Assembly: GCA_910580075.1 (NCBI GenBank)
Contig: CAJTVR010000015.1
Location: forward strand, 19,572-69,801
Direction: 5' to 3'
DNA length: 50,230 nt
Source of the DNA: an uncultured Eubacterium sp.
Lineage (GTDB): Bacteria > Bacillota > Clostridia > Lachnospirales > Lachnospiraceae
This document shows, piece after piece, positions 44,268 to 50,230 of the stretch. The stretch's first letter is position 1. Every line of letters begins with the position of its first letter. The translations under genes and the position numbers were made by a program. The notes beneath the pieces were generated by a model. That model searched no databases. It saw nothing but the letters and a program-made list of their open reading frames with translations, and was not told the DNA's origin.

Positions 44268-44433
44268 CTAGAGCGTGTTTGAAAAATCATTCCTGCCATC
44301 TGCATTCCCCACTTTGCGTGATATTTGCACCAAATTCAGGTTACATAGCCCGCTATGCGCCCTTCATTTGGCACAAATCTCCCACAAATTGTGAAATACA
44401 TCTGGCAGAAAGCATTTTTCAAACACGCTCTAG
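44268..44433. mobile_element. MITE with 20-bp perfect terminal inverted repeats
   Basis: CTAGAGCGTGTTTGAAAAAT (44268-44287) is the exact reverse complement of ATTTTTCAAACACGCTCTAG (44414-44433). Pairing goes on inward (CCTGCCA with TGGCAG). The 166-bp element has no coding content I trust and lies in the gap between the nitrilase and the AlbA_2 gene. The CTA/TAG ends suggest a TA target duplication. I recall similar short elements in Lachnospiraceae genomes. Confidence 0.75.
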
Positions 44434-44521
44434 AGAGAGATAAAATATAGATTATTTGAAAAGTACTGCAGGAATTTTTCATGATTTTCTATTGCAAATC
44501 TGATGAATGAGGGTGGTGAAT

Positions 44522-46264
44522 ATGATTACAAGTAAAGATATATTGGAATTATTGAAATATGGTGAAAGAATATCATTAGAATGCAAAGAATCCAGAAATG
44601 AAATATCAAAATCAGTATGGGAAACGTATTCTGCATTTGCCAACACATGCGGAGGCATTATTCTTTTAGGAGTTGCAGAAAACATGGCAGAAACAGATTA
44701 TGAGAAAAGATTTTCCTTTACAGACATAAAAAATCCAAAAGCCAGACTGAAAGAGTTTTGGGATACTATTAACAGTAGTAAGGTCAGTTCAAATATTTTG
44801 TTGGATGACAATGCAGGTATTTGTCAGATCAGAGGTGCTAATGTCATATGGATAGAGGTTCCACAGGCAGATTACAGGCATAAGCCGGTATATATAAACG
44901 ATAATCTCTTGAAAGGAAGCTATAAGCGGAATCATGAAGGAGATTATCACTGTACGGAGGAGGAAGTGAAATCTATGCTGAGGGATGCTTCTGATTCCGG
45001 AATTGATGGCAGTCTTCTCTACGGTTTTACTATGGAAGATATTGACAGCAGTACATTAAAAGCATACCGTGTTGAGTATGAGCATCATAATCCGGAGCAT
45101 GTCTGGAATGGGATTGATGATAAAGAATTTTTACGCAATCTTGGAGCGTATGCAGTTGACAGGGCTACAAAGAGAGAAGGGTTGACAGTTGCCGGACTGC
45201 TTATGTTTGGAAAGGGTTTATCTGTCAGGGAGAGATTTGATAATATCCGTATGGATTATCTGGATCAGACAAATCTGGCTGAAGGCAGCAGATGGAGTGA
45301 CCGTCTTACTTATGATGGATCATGGGAAAACAATCTTTATAATTTCTTGAAAAGGATTCTGCCCAAACTTGTAAGCGAGTTGAAAAGGCCTTTTAAACTG
45401 CAGGGAATGGTAAGAGTTGATGATACGTCTGTTCATAAGGCAATACGCGAGGCAGCAGTTAATATGATTATTCATGCTGATTATCATAGTATAGGCGTTT
45501 TGAAAGTGGTGAAGTCAGATGATGGATTTACATTCTCTAATCCAGGCAGTCTGAAACTGCCAGTACAGGCAATATATGAAGGAGGACATTCAGTTGCAAG
45601 AAATCCTAAAATCCAGAACATGTTTAGAATGATAGGCTTAGGCGATAATATTGGCTCTGGATTTCCTGCTATATTGAAAGCATGGGGTGATGAAAAATGG
45701 CGGCAGCCTGATTTGTATGATGACCAGGAATTACATCAGGTTAATCTTAAATTATGGATGGTATCCCTTATGCCGGCAGAATGTACGGATTTTTTGCATG
45801 ATACGTTTGGAATGGCTTACCGGCATTTAAAATCAGAAGAACAGATTATTCTTGCAACAGCTTTTCTTGAGGAAAAAGTATCAAATACAAGATTACAGTC
45901 GGTTTTAGGATTACATTCAACAGATATAGGCAGGATGCTTTTTCGTCTGGCTGATAAAAAAATGCTGGCTGCTGAACGGCGGGGACGCTGGACAACATAT
46001 CGAATAAATATGGAGTATGAGATCAAGCCGGAGCAGTTGAACATGGAAGATGTATCAAAAGATCCAGTTGATTTAAATAAAACAGATCAATTAATATATC
46101 AATTTATTGTAATGAATGGTATGATAACAACTCAGCAGGTAGTTGATATAATTGATACAATCACGACAAAGCAGGGTGCCTCAGTTGCTTTGAACCGTTT
46201 GATTGACAGAGGGTTGATTGTCAAAGTGAGACAGGGCAGACATGTGGTCTATCAATTAAAATAG
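44522..46264 (+). CDS. AlbA_2 (Schlafen-like) ATP-binding regulator
   Basis: A 580-residue protein. Residues 1-150 form an AlbA_2 domain (YGERISLECKESRNEISKSVWETYSAFANTCGGIILLGVAE; KPVYINDNLLKGSYKRNHEGDYHCTEEEV). The middle has a GHKL-type ATPase-like part (VHKAIREAAVNMIIHADYHSIGVL; FSNPG; GGHSVARNPKIQNMFRMIGLGDNIGSGFPAI). The C-terminal 150 residues hold winged-helix segments (TTKQGASVALNRLIDRGLIVKVRQGRHVVYQL). Such proteins occur in defence islands and act as regulators or nucleic-acid sensors. The ATG at 44522 follows GAGGGTGG, which sets the start. Confidence 0.82.
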   Translation: MITSKDILELLKYGERISLECKESRNEISKSVWETYSAFANTCGGIILLGVAENMAETDYEKRFSFTDIKNPKARLKEFWDTINSSKVSSNILLDDNAGICQIRGANVIWIEVPQADYRHKPVYINDNLLKGSYKRNHEGDYHCTEEEVKSMLRDASDSGIDGSLLYGFTMEDIDSSTLKAYRVEYEHHNPEHVWNGIDDKEFLRNLGAYAVDRATKREGLTVAGLLMFGKGLSVRERFDNIRMDYLDQTNLAEGSRWSDRLTYDGSWENNLYNFLKRILPKLVSELKRPFKLQGMVRVDDTSVHKAIREAAVNMIIHADYHSIGVLKVVKSDDGFTFSNPGSLKLPVQAIYEGGHSVARNPKIQNMFRMIGLGDNIGSGFPAILKAWGDEKWRQPDLYDDQELHQVNLKLWMVSLMPAECTDFLHDTFGMAYRHLKSEEQIILATAFLEEKVSNTRLQSVLGLHSTDIGRMLFRLADKKMLAAERRGRWTTYRINMEYEIKPEQLNMEDVSKDPVDLNKTDQLIYQFIVMNGMITTQQVVDIIDTITTKQGASVALNRLIDRGLIVKVRQGRHVVYQLK

Positions 46265-46398
46265 AATAATATATCAATTATAAAGAATTTAAATAGTTGA
46301 TATATTGATTAAAAGTTGATATATTCTGTTGATTAATTGAAATCAAATATATTTTTTCCGTGCAGATGGGAAAAGTATAAGTTGCATATGAAATAGAG

Positions 46399-46598
46399 GA
46401 ACAACTGTTTGTGACATTAATTTACCACCAATTTTTCGCCGATTTAGCATTAATTTACCTCAACCCCAACGAAGTTATGCGGCCTGCAGCGATTTTCGCC
46501 GAAAAAAACTTAAAATTTTTTGTGACATTAACTTGACTCAATCGGGCTGGGGACAGCTGGATTTGTATAAGACGTTTGAGAATTTTCGGAATGTGTGA
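46399..46598 (+). repeat. Right-end block of island 1 with attachment core copy A
   Basis: A 200-bp block that is 182/200 identical by my count to 50027-50226. The first 145 bp contain GTGACATTAATTTAC (46411), TTTAGCATTAATTTAC (about 46443) and GTGACATTAACTTGA (46522), three related repeats like arm or accessory sites of a recombinase. The last 55 bp (46544-46598) are the S8 gene end, still coding GWGQLDLYKTFENFRNV plus stop. Upstream, 46265-46398 has repeats of TTGATATAT and no gene. Confidence 0.8.
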
Positions 46599-46640
46599 TT
46601 ATTGAAAAATGCTCTTTTCTTCAATAATATGTGAGCTGCT

Positions 46641-46679
46641 ATCAGCGGAATGCCTGTAAAAGCAAGGCGTTCTGCTGAT
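46641..46679 (+). terminator. Left-end terminator hairpin of island 2
   Basis: ATCAGCGGAATGCC pairs with GGCGTTCTGCTGAT with several G-U pairs, followed by TTTATTATTTT. It corresponds in place and sequence to the hairpin at 36539-36576, so both islands share a left end as well as a right end. Confidence 0.65.
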
Positions 46680-46849
46680 TTTATTATTTTACAGAGTATA
46701 TTTTACCGCTATTAGATGGTTTTATGTGTTGTCTTGTAATTGAATTTTCCATATGATATACTGGGTGTGATCATTAAAATATGAAAAATACGAATATTAA
46801 GTATAGATAAAAGCTGCATTAATATCATAATGAGTGGAGGGTATCACAG

Positions 46850-47350
46850 TTGCAGATTAGGGAATCCTTAATAGATAATATAGGCGAAGATGCTATAAGA
46901 AGATTTTTGAGAAGCAGAGGTATTGAAAAGAAAGATTTAGGACAAGAATTCAAATATTTTGTTTCGAATGCAGTTGGGATAGATATAATGGAAGAAGAAT
47001 TTGAAGAGTTCTGTTATAATCATTTAATGTATGGGAAAAGGAAACTGGTTCGAGTTTTTGAAATAGCAAATAAAAGAAAAATAACTGATGATGAGTTATG
47101 GTTAAAAGCATTAAAGAAGGATTTTTTATGGGATTCTTTAAACATGTGTAAGATATTGAAGACAGATGTTTCAAGTAGTGATGATTGGAAAGTTGCATCT
47201 GTAAAGACAGTTGATGATAAGCGCGGAGAAGTGGAATCTATATGTATTCTTTTTCAATGTTATATAAGGGTTACAAAAAAAATTAGTAAAGATCATGAGT
47301 GGTGTACATATATTCCTGTGGAAGTAGATTTGAAAAAAATTTATTATTAA
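46850..47350 (+). CDS. TIR-system partner protein, N-terminal part
   Basis: A 166-residue frame from a TTG start at 46850; GGAGGG at 46836-46841 supports this start. The product is mixed alpha/beta (SLIDNIGEDAIRRFLRSRGIEKKDLG; RKLVRVFEIANKRKITDDELW; TYIPVEVDLKK) and not recognised. It ends at TAA 47348-47350 just after a run of seven A (47333-47339). In the -1 frame the text continues NLLLIKA and then the frame ending at 48111. One more A would join both into a protein of about 420 residues. It is the likely sensor or regulator partner of the TIR protein. Confidence 0.65.
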   Translation: MQIRESLIDNIGEDAIRRFLRSRGIEKKDLGQEFKYFVSNAVGIDIMEEEFEEFCYNHLMYGKRKLVRVFEIANKRKITDDELWLKALKKDFLWDSLNMCKILKTDVSSSDDWKVASVKTVDDKRGEVESICILFQCYIRVTKKISKDHEWCTYIPVEVDLKKIYY

Positions 47351-48111
47351 TAAAGGCATGGAGAAGGCAGAATGTAGAAAATGAAGATGAATATAAGAAT
47401 AATACTTTAATGAATAAGATTGTAGAATGGTTAAAAAAATCTATAGGTATTAAAGTGAAGAATATACAGTTAGGGTATAAAAAAATATTGGCTAATATGA
47501 ATGAAAGCCTTACGGGTGAACTGCTGGGTGCGATTCCATCATGTGGAGAGGTAGATTTAATGAAGGATTTTTTTTCAGATGTGGAGGAAAAAATTATGAA
47601 TCAAATTCCATTTGAAAATAGTACGCAAAAGGATGGAAAAACGACGTTTAGTGGAAGAATCATGAATATAGCACAAGAAATGAAAAATATGGTCATAAGA
47701 GCTGTGGTATCTGATTATTTTTTTGAAAGAAATTATAATGTAATAGATCAGATGAATTTATCAGCTGTCATAAATAGTGTAAAATTTAGTGATTTAGATA
47801 ATTCAATAACAATTATTAAATCTGAGAATAACATTAATCCTGTTTTTTGTGCTAAGCCATTTTTAATGCTTTTGACAGCCATGGAAGATTCAGATCAGGT
47901 AGATACAATTAATATTAGTTTTCGTAATAGAAATAGAAAATTTAGAATAAGCTACGATGCGACCAAAGAAGAATATATTGAAATTGGAATACTAGATCCA
48001 GAAGATTACTATTTAGAGGATTACGAAAAAATATGGGAGATATTGAAACAGTATGATTATGCAAAAGATAAATCAGCTCAAGGAGATTGTAAAGCTGCAA
48101 TCGGTGAATAA
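47299..48111 (+). CDS. TIR-system partner protein, C-terminal part
   Basis: The frame is open from 47299, but real coding sense probably begins at the A7 run near 47338 as the continuation of the preceding frame (KKNLLLIKA ... NVENEDEYKNNTLMNKIVEWLKKSIGIKVKN). It has helical parts and a beta-rich end (SITIIKSENNINPVFCAKPF; TINISFRNRNRKFRISYDATKEEYIEIGI). I do not recognise a family. No ribosome site supports separate translation. Its end overlaps the TIR gene by 59 bases. Confidence 0.6.
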   Translation: MVYIYSCGSRFEKNLLLIKAWRRQNVENEDEYKNNTLMNKIVEWLKKSIGIKVKNIQLGYKKILANMNESLTGELLGAIPSCGEVDLMKDFFSDVEEKIMNQIPFENSTQKDGKTTFSGRIMNIAQEMKNMVIRAVVSDYFFERNYNVIDQMNLSAVINSVKFSDLDNSITIIKSENNINPVFCAKPFLMLLTAMEDSDQVDTINISFRNRNRKFRISYDATKEEYIEIGILDPEDYYLEDYEKIWEILKQYDYAKDKSAQGDCKAAIGE

Positions 48112-48922
48112 TTTAACCGCAATAGAGCCGAAATGGTTACAGGAAAAATTAGGTCTTGGCAATAAGGAATTTGAAGCTTTTAGAGATTTTCTTTTTCGGG
48201 AGGGGGTTTTGAAATATAGGTATAGGTTTAACTGTTCTCAATGTCAAGAGAGTTGTATAGAATATGTAAAAATAATAAAAAAGGGGAGATGCAGGTGTGG
48301 GTCTTGTGGAAAAAATTATAACCTTGAAGTGATGGATAAAAAGGCAGGGCACATAGTGTATGAATTATTGAAAGACGGCATTCTTGCGTTTGGTGAAGAC
48401 GATATGGAAGATGTTAATTTAGACGAAAGTAATGTAGTATCTTTAGAATTAATTAAGAATATAGGTAAGGAAAAGAAGACAATGGCAGAAGAAAAGAAAG
48501 AGAAGGTAATATTTTTTGGGAGCTCAAAAGAAGCTGTAGATACAATGGATGAAGCAGCTGCAATAGTTTCCAATCTGGGTTGTAAAACTTTGACATGGAA
48601 TTCTCCTAATAACGGAGTGTTTGTGGCTGGAAATAGTATTTTGGATAGTTTATTGGAAACAGCAGGCAGTGTTGACGGAGCGGTTTTCATATTTAATCGT
48701 GATGATGAGGTTTGGTGCAGAGATGAAGTAAAAGGTTCTGTCCGTGATAATGTTTTATTTGAATATGGTTTATTTATGGGAAAATTGAATAAGCAAAAGG
48801 TTGTATTTGTTTGTAAAAACAGACCAGACCTAGCAAGTGATTTATCTGGTGTTATTTATATTGATGCAAATAAAGAAGCAGAGATGAGACAAGCATTAAA
48901 ACTATGGCTGCAAAGGATATAG
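48053..48922 (+). CDS. TIR-like nucleotide-binding effector with zinc-finger N-terminal part
   Basis: A 289-residue protein. The C-terminal 140 residues are a TIR-like predicted nucleotide-binding domain (PF10137 type): KVIFFGSSKEAVDTMDEAAAIV, WNSPNNGVFVAGNSILDSLLETAG, VDGAVFIFNRDDEVW, and RDNVLFEYGLFMGKL with the conserved Glu. Such domains cleave NAD+ in antiphage systems (for example Pycsar and CBASS TIR effectors). The N-terminal part has a helical head (EPKWLQEKLGLGNKEFEAFRDFLFREG) and four cysteines as a zinc ribbon (CSQC ... CRCGSC). An internal ATG at 48482 after AAGGAAAAGAAG could give the TIR domain alone. Confidence 0.82.
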   Translation: MIMQKINQLKEIVKLQSVNNLTAIEPKWLQEKLGLGNKEFEAFRDFLFREGVLKYRYRFNCSQCQESCIEYVKIIKKGRCRCGSCGKNYNLEVMDKKAGHIVYELLKDGILAFGEDDMEDVNLDESNVVSLELIKNIGKEKKTMAEEKKEKVIFFGSSKEAVDTMDEAAAIVSNLGCKTLTWNSPNNGVFVAGNSILDSLLETAGSVDGAVFIFNRDDEVWCRDEVKGSVRDNVLFEYGLFMGKLNKQKVVFVCKNRPDLASDLSGVIYIDANKEAEMRQALKLWLQRI

Positions 48923-49051
48923 TAAGATGAGTGTATAGAGAGAAATTATTATTTGAATCAGAGAATATATTATGATAGATGTTGAAATTGCGTGATTGTT
49001 GAATTGAAATGATCGAAATATGGACTCTAAGAAAAAATGGAGGTGGAATAA

Positions 49052-49318
49052 ATGACTTTGAAGCAGGAAGCATATGCTGTGATTGATTCTTTACCGGATG
49101 ATGACAGTGTTAAATTCTTTATAGACATGATTCGGAGATTTAATGTAGTGGCAGGGAAAACAGAGAAAATATCTGAGAATAAAAATTTAATTTTAGAAAA
49201 AAGACAGGCGTTTTTACACATGGAGGAACTGAAAAAGAAGTATCCATTCCCAAAAGATTATGACTGTGAACAAATCAGAAGGGAGGCTATGGAAGAAAAA
49301 TATGGTTGCATTAATTGA
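49052..49318 (+). CDS. Antitoxin of a PIN toxin pair
   Basis: An 88-residue protein with an N-terminal helical, DUF2281-like part (TLKQEAYAVIDSLPDDDSVKFFIDMIRRF) and a charged C-terminal tail (FLHMEELKKKYPFPKDYDCEQIRREAMEEKYG) that would bind the toxin. GGAGGTGG precedes the ATG. It overlaps the PIN gene by 17 bases, the usual antitoxin-toxin layout. Confidence 0.75.
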   Translation: MTLKQEAYAVIDSLPDDDSVKFFIDMIRRFNVVAGKTEKISENKNLILEKRQAFLHMEELKKKYPFPKDYDCEQIRREAMEEKYGCIN

Positions 49319-49709
49319 CACTAACGTTATATTAAACTATATTACAGACCGTGAAGATCGGTTTCGAGATTCTTCAAAAGCGGTTATGGATTTGTGTTCT
49401 CAAGGAAAAGTTGATGGATATATAGCTTTTCATTCGTTGTCTATTATATGGTATTCGCTTCGGATTCCAGATGAGGGTAAGCGAATGTGGTTAAAAGATA
49501 TTTGCAAGCTGCTGACAGTTGCAGGGGCTTCACACGCTCAGGTTTTAGAGGCGATAGAAAATGTACAGTTTAAAGATTTTGAGGATTGCCTGCAGGATGA
49601 ATGTGCGAGAATGGTAAATGCAGACTGTTTGGTGACGTGTAATTTGAAAGATTTTAAGATGGCTAAAACAAAGGTTTGCAGTCCGGATGAATTTATTACA
49701 TTATTATGA
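49302..49709 (+). CDS. PIN-domain toxin (VapC-like ribonuclease)
   Basis: A 135-residue PIN nuclease. The start is the ATG at 49302, which opens MVALIDTNVILNYITDRE with the first catalytic Asp, 15 bases after GGGAGG. Further acidic residues lie in KDFEDCLQDECARM, and the C-terminal NADCLVTCNLKDFK is the usual end motif. PIN toxins cut RNA in the presence of magnesium or manganese and are held inactive by the antitoxin. Confidence 0.83.
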   Translation: MVALIDTNVILNYITDREDRFRDSSKAVMDLCSQGKVDGYIAFHSLSIIWYSLRIPDEGKRMWLKDICKLLTVAGASHAQVLEAIENVQFKDFEDCLQDECARMVNADCLVTCNLKDFKMAKTKVCSPDEFITLL

Positions 49710-49897
49710 GAAAACGGATGCTGCTGTTCTGGGACAGGCATGTAATGGCGTTGGAAACGCTGGTCTGCCATAATCAGGATCATAATGACCCATTTGACAG
49801 GACAATGATTGCACGGGCAAAGGCAGATGGATTAAAGTTTGTTACACATGACTATAAGATTTCTTTTTATGAAGAACCCTGCGTTTTGTCTGTATAA
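49706..49897 (+). pseudogene. Second PIN toxin, C-terminal remnant
   Basis: The 63-codon frame contains HNDPFDRTMIARAKADGLKF and VTHDYKISFYEEPCVLSV, the C-terminal third of another VapC-type toxin family (HxDPFDR motif). The N-terminal part with the catalytic Asp residues is lacking, and the front (MRKRMLLFWDRHVM) does not fit. It directly follows the intact toxin gene with a 4-base overlap. Probably the scar of a recombination that replaced an earlier toxin-antitoxin module. Confidence 0.7.
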
Positions 49898-49901
49898 ATT
49901 T

Positions 49902-49946
49902 CTTCACAATAAATGCCTTTGTTTAGAGAATGTATTTATTGTGAAG
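49902..49946 (+). terminator. Terminator after the PIN genes
   Basis: CTTCACAATAAATGC (49902-49916) pairs with GTATTTATTGTGAAG (49932-49946), followed by ATTTATTTT. It ends the toxin-antitoxin operon before the right-end block of island 2. Confidence 0.78.
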
Positions 49947-50026
49947 ATTTATTTTGCCATTTAATTATAAAGGATGATGATACATAGTCTGGATACAAAA
50001 ATAGGGACGGGAATAGTATTTTTACA

Positions 50027-50226
50027 GAACAACTGTTTGTGACATTAATTTATCACCAATTTTTTGATGATTTAGCATTAATTTACCTCAACCTTAACGA
50101 AGTTATGCGGCTCACAGCGATTTTTTCCGAAAAAAAGTTGAAAATTTTTGTGACATTAACTTGACTCAATCGGGGTGGGGACAGCTGGATCTGTATAAGA
50201 CGTTTGAGAATTTTAGGAATGTATGA
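50027..50226 (+). repeat. Right-end block of island 2 with attachment core copy B
   Basis: The second 200-bp block, matching 46399-46598 at 182 of 200 positions. Its last 55 bp (50172-50226) again encode GWGQLDLYKTFENFRNV plus a stop, with four silent changes relative to copy A. It contains the same three CATTAA-type repeats. The window ends four bases later. Confidence 0.8.
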
Positions 50227-50230
50227 TCAT

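Larger units (their letters stand above)
36505..46598 (+). mobile_element. Island 1: 10.1-kb cargo island at the S8 gene 3' end
   Basis: The region between core copies O and A. It is visibly more AT-rich than the core genome to its left. Its left end has a terminator hairpin. Its right end is a 145-bp block with three CATTAA-type repeats next to the core, and that block recurs at the right end of island 2. Cargo: the CHC2-TOPRIM-RT-nitrilase system, a MITE and an AlbA_2-domain regulator. There is no integrase, transposase or relaxase gene inside. Mobilisation, if any, must use a recombinase elsewhere. The 420 bases from 36505 to 36926 hold no gene besides the terminator. Confidence 0.72.
46599..50226 (+). 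mobile_element. Island 2: 3.6-kb cargo island in tandem with island 1
   Basis: The stretch between core copies A and B, with the same end structures as island 1: hairpin on the left, 200-bp repeat block on the right. It is AT-rich. Cargo: a two-gene TIR-type system, an antitoxin/PIN toxin pair and a fragment of another PIN toxin. No recombinase gene is present. Whether a third island follows cannot be seen, since the window ends 4 bases after the repeat. Confidence 0.7.

Noticed and set aside
44195..44443. Small open frame between the nitrilase and AlbA_2 genes
   Set aside because: Most of it lies in the MITE with perfect terminal inverted repeats, and it has no ribosome site.
36505..50226. 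Repeated S8 gene ends as remains of tandem S8 paralogues
   Set aside because: Tandem S8 genes are common in this group, but the 145 bp before both distal copies is shared, is not S8 coding sequence, and the islands show no other S8 remains. Attachment-site duplication explains it better.
1..50230. CRISPR arrays or cas genes
   Set aside because: No regularly spaced direct repeats with unique spacers and no Cas motifs were found. The repeats at 21580-21800 are coding tandem repeats.
1..50230. tRNA or rRNA genes as integration targets
   Set aside because: I saw no cloverleaf or rRNA sequence at the prophage end or the islands; both use protein-coding genes.

Overview
The window looks like a chromosome segment of a gut Lachnospiraceae (Clostridia) bacterium. 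I infer this from AGGAGG-type ribosome sites, the S8 peptidase and small-protein families typical of that group, an OmpR-type two-component system next to an FtsX-type ABC permease, and a Clostridia-type prophage. No ribosomal or tRNA gene was seen. The assignment rests on recognition of families, not on a search.

Layout. (1) 1-8.55 kb is the right end of a prophage: tail or baseplate genes, a complete diversity-generating retroelement (variable protein, Avd, template repeat, reverse transcriptase), a lysis cassette (XhlA-like protein, membrane protein, CHAP/LysM endolysin, holin) and a small divergent module with a ribbon-helix-helix protein and palindromic operators. It ends inside an ABC-transporter ATPase gene, so the attachment site lies at about 8549. 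(2) 8.55-14.1 kb is the rest of that ABC locus: permease, response regulator and sensor kinase. The kinase and a neighbouring gene each carry one in-frame stop, so the locus seems to be decaying. (3) 14.1-23.2 kb is patchy: small hypotheticals, a flavin reductase/HxlR pair, a MATE transporter, a D,D-carboxypeptidase lipoprotein, gene relics, and two copies of an inverted-repeat element. (4) 23.2-36.5 kb is ordinary core genome: SseB-like, HD hydrolase, RsmF-like, ManC, IlvE, a condensation-domain/membrane protein/esterase operon, a ClpX-like unfoldase and an S8 peptidase.

(5) 36.5-50.2 kb is two AT-rich islands in tandem at the 3' end of the S8 peptidase gene. The last 55 bp of that gene occur three times (36450-36504, 46544-46598, 50172-50226), and the two distal copies sit in a 200-bp block that is about 91% identical. 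Island 1 encodes, in overlapping frames, a CHC2 zinc finger, a TOPRIM domain, a YVDD reverse transcriptase and a nitrilase. These read as one giant protein of about 2,400 residues if three frame breaks are bridged. It also carries an AlbA_2 (Schlafen-like) ATP-binding regulator. Island 2 encodes a two-gene system with a TIR-like effector, plus an antitoxin/PIN toxin pair and a PIN remnant. I read both as antiphage-type cargo cassettes accreted at one attachment site. No recombinase gene is visible in either.

The strongest candidate for an undescribed system is the CHC2-TOPRIM-RT-nitrilase protein, together with the repeat-bounded site that carries it.
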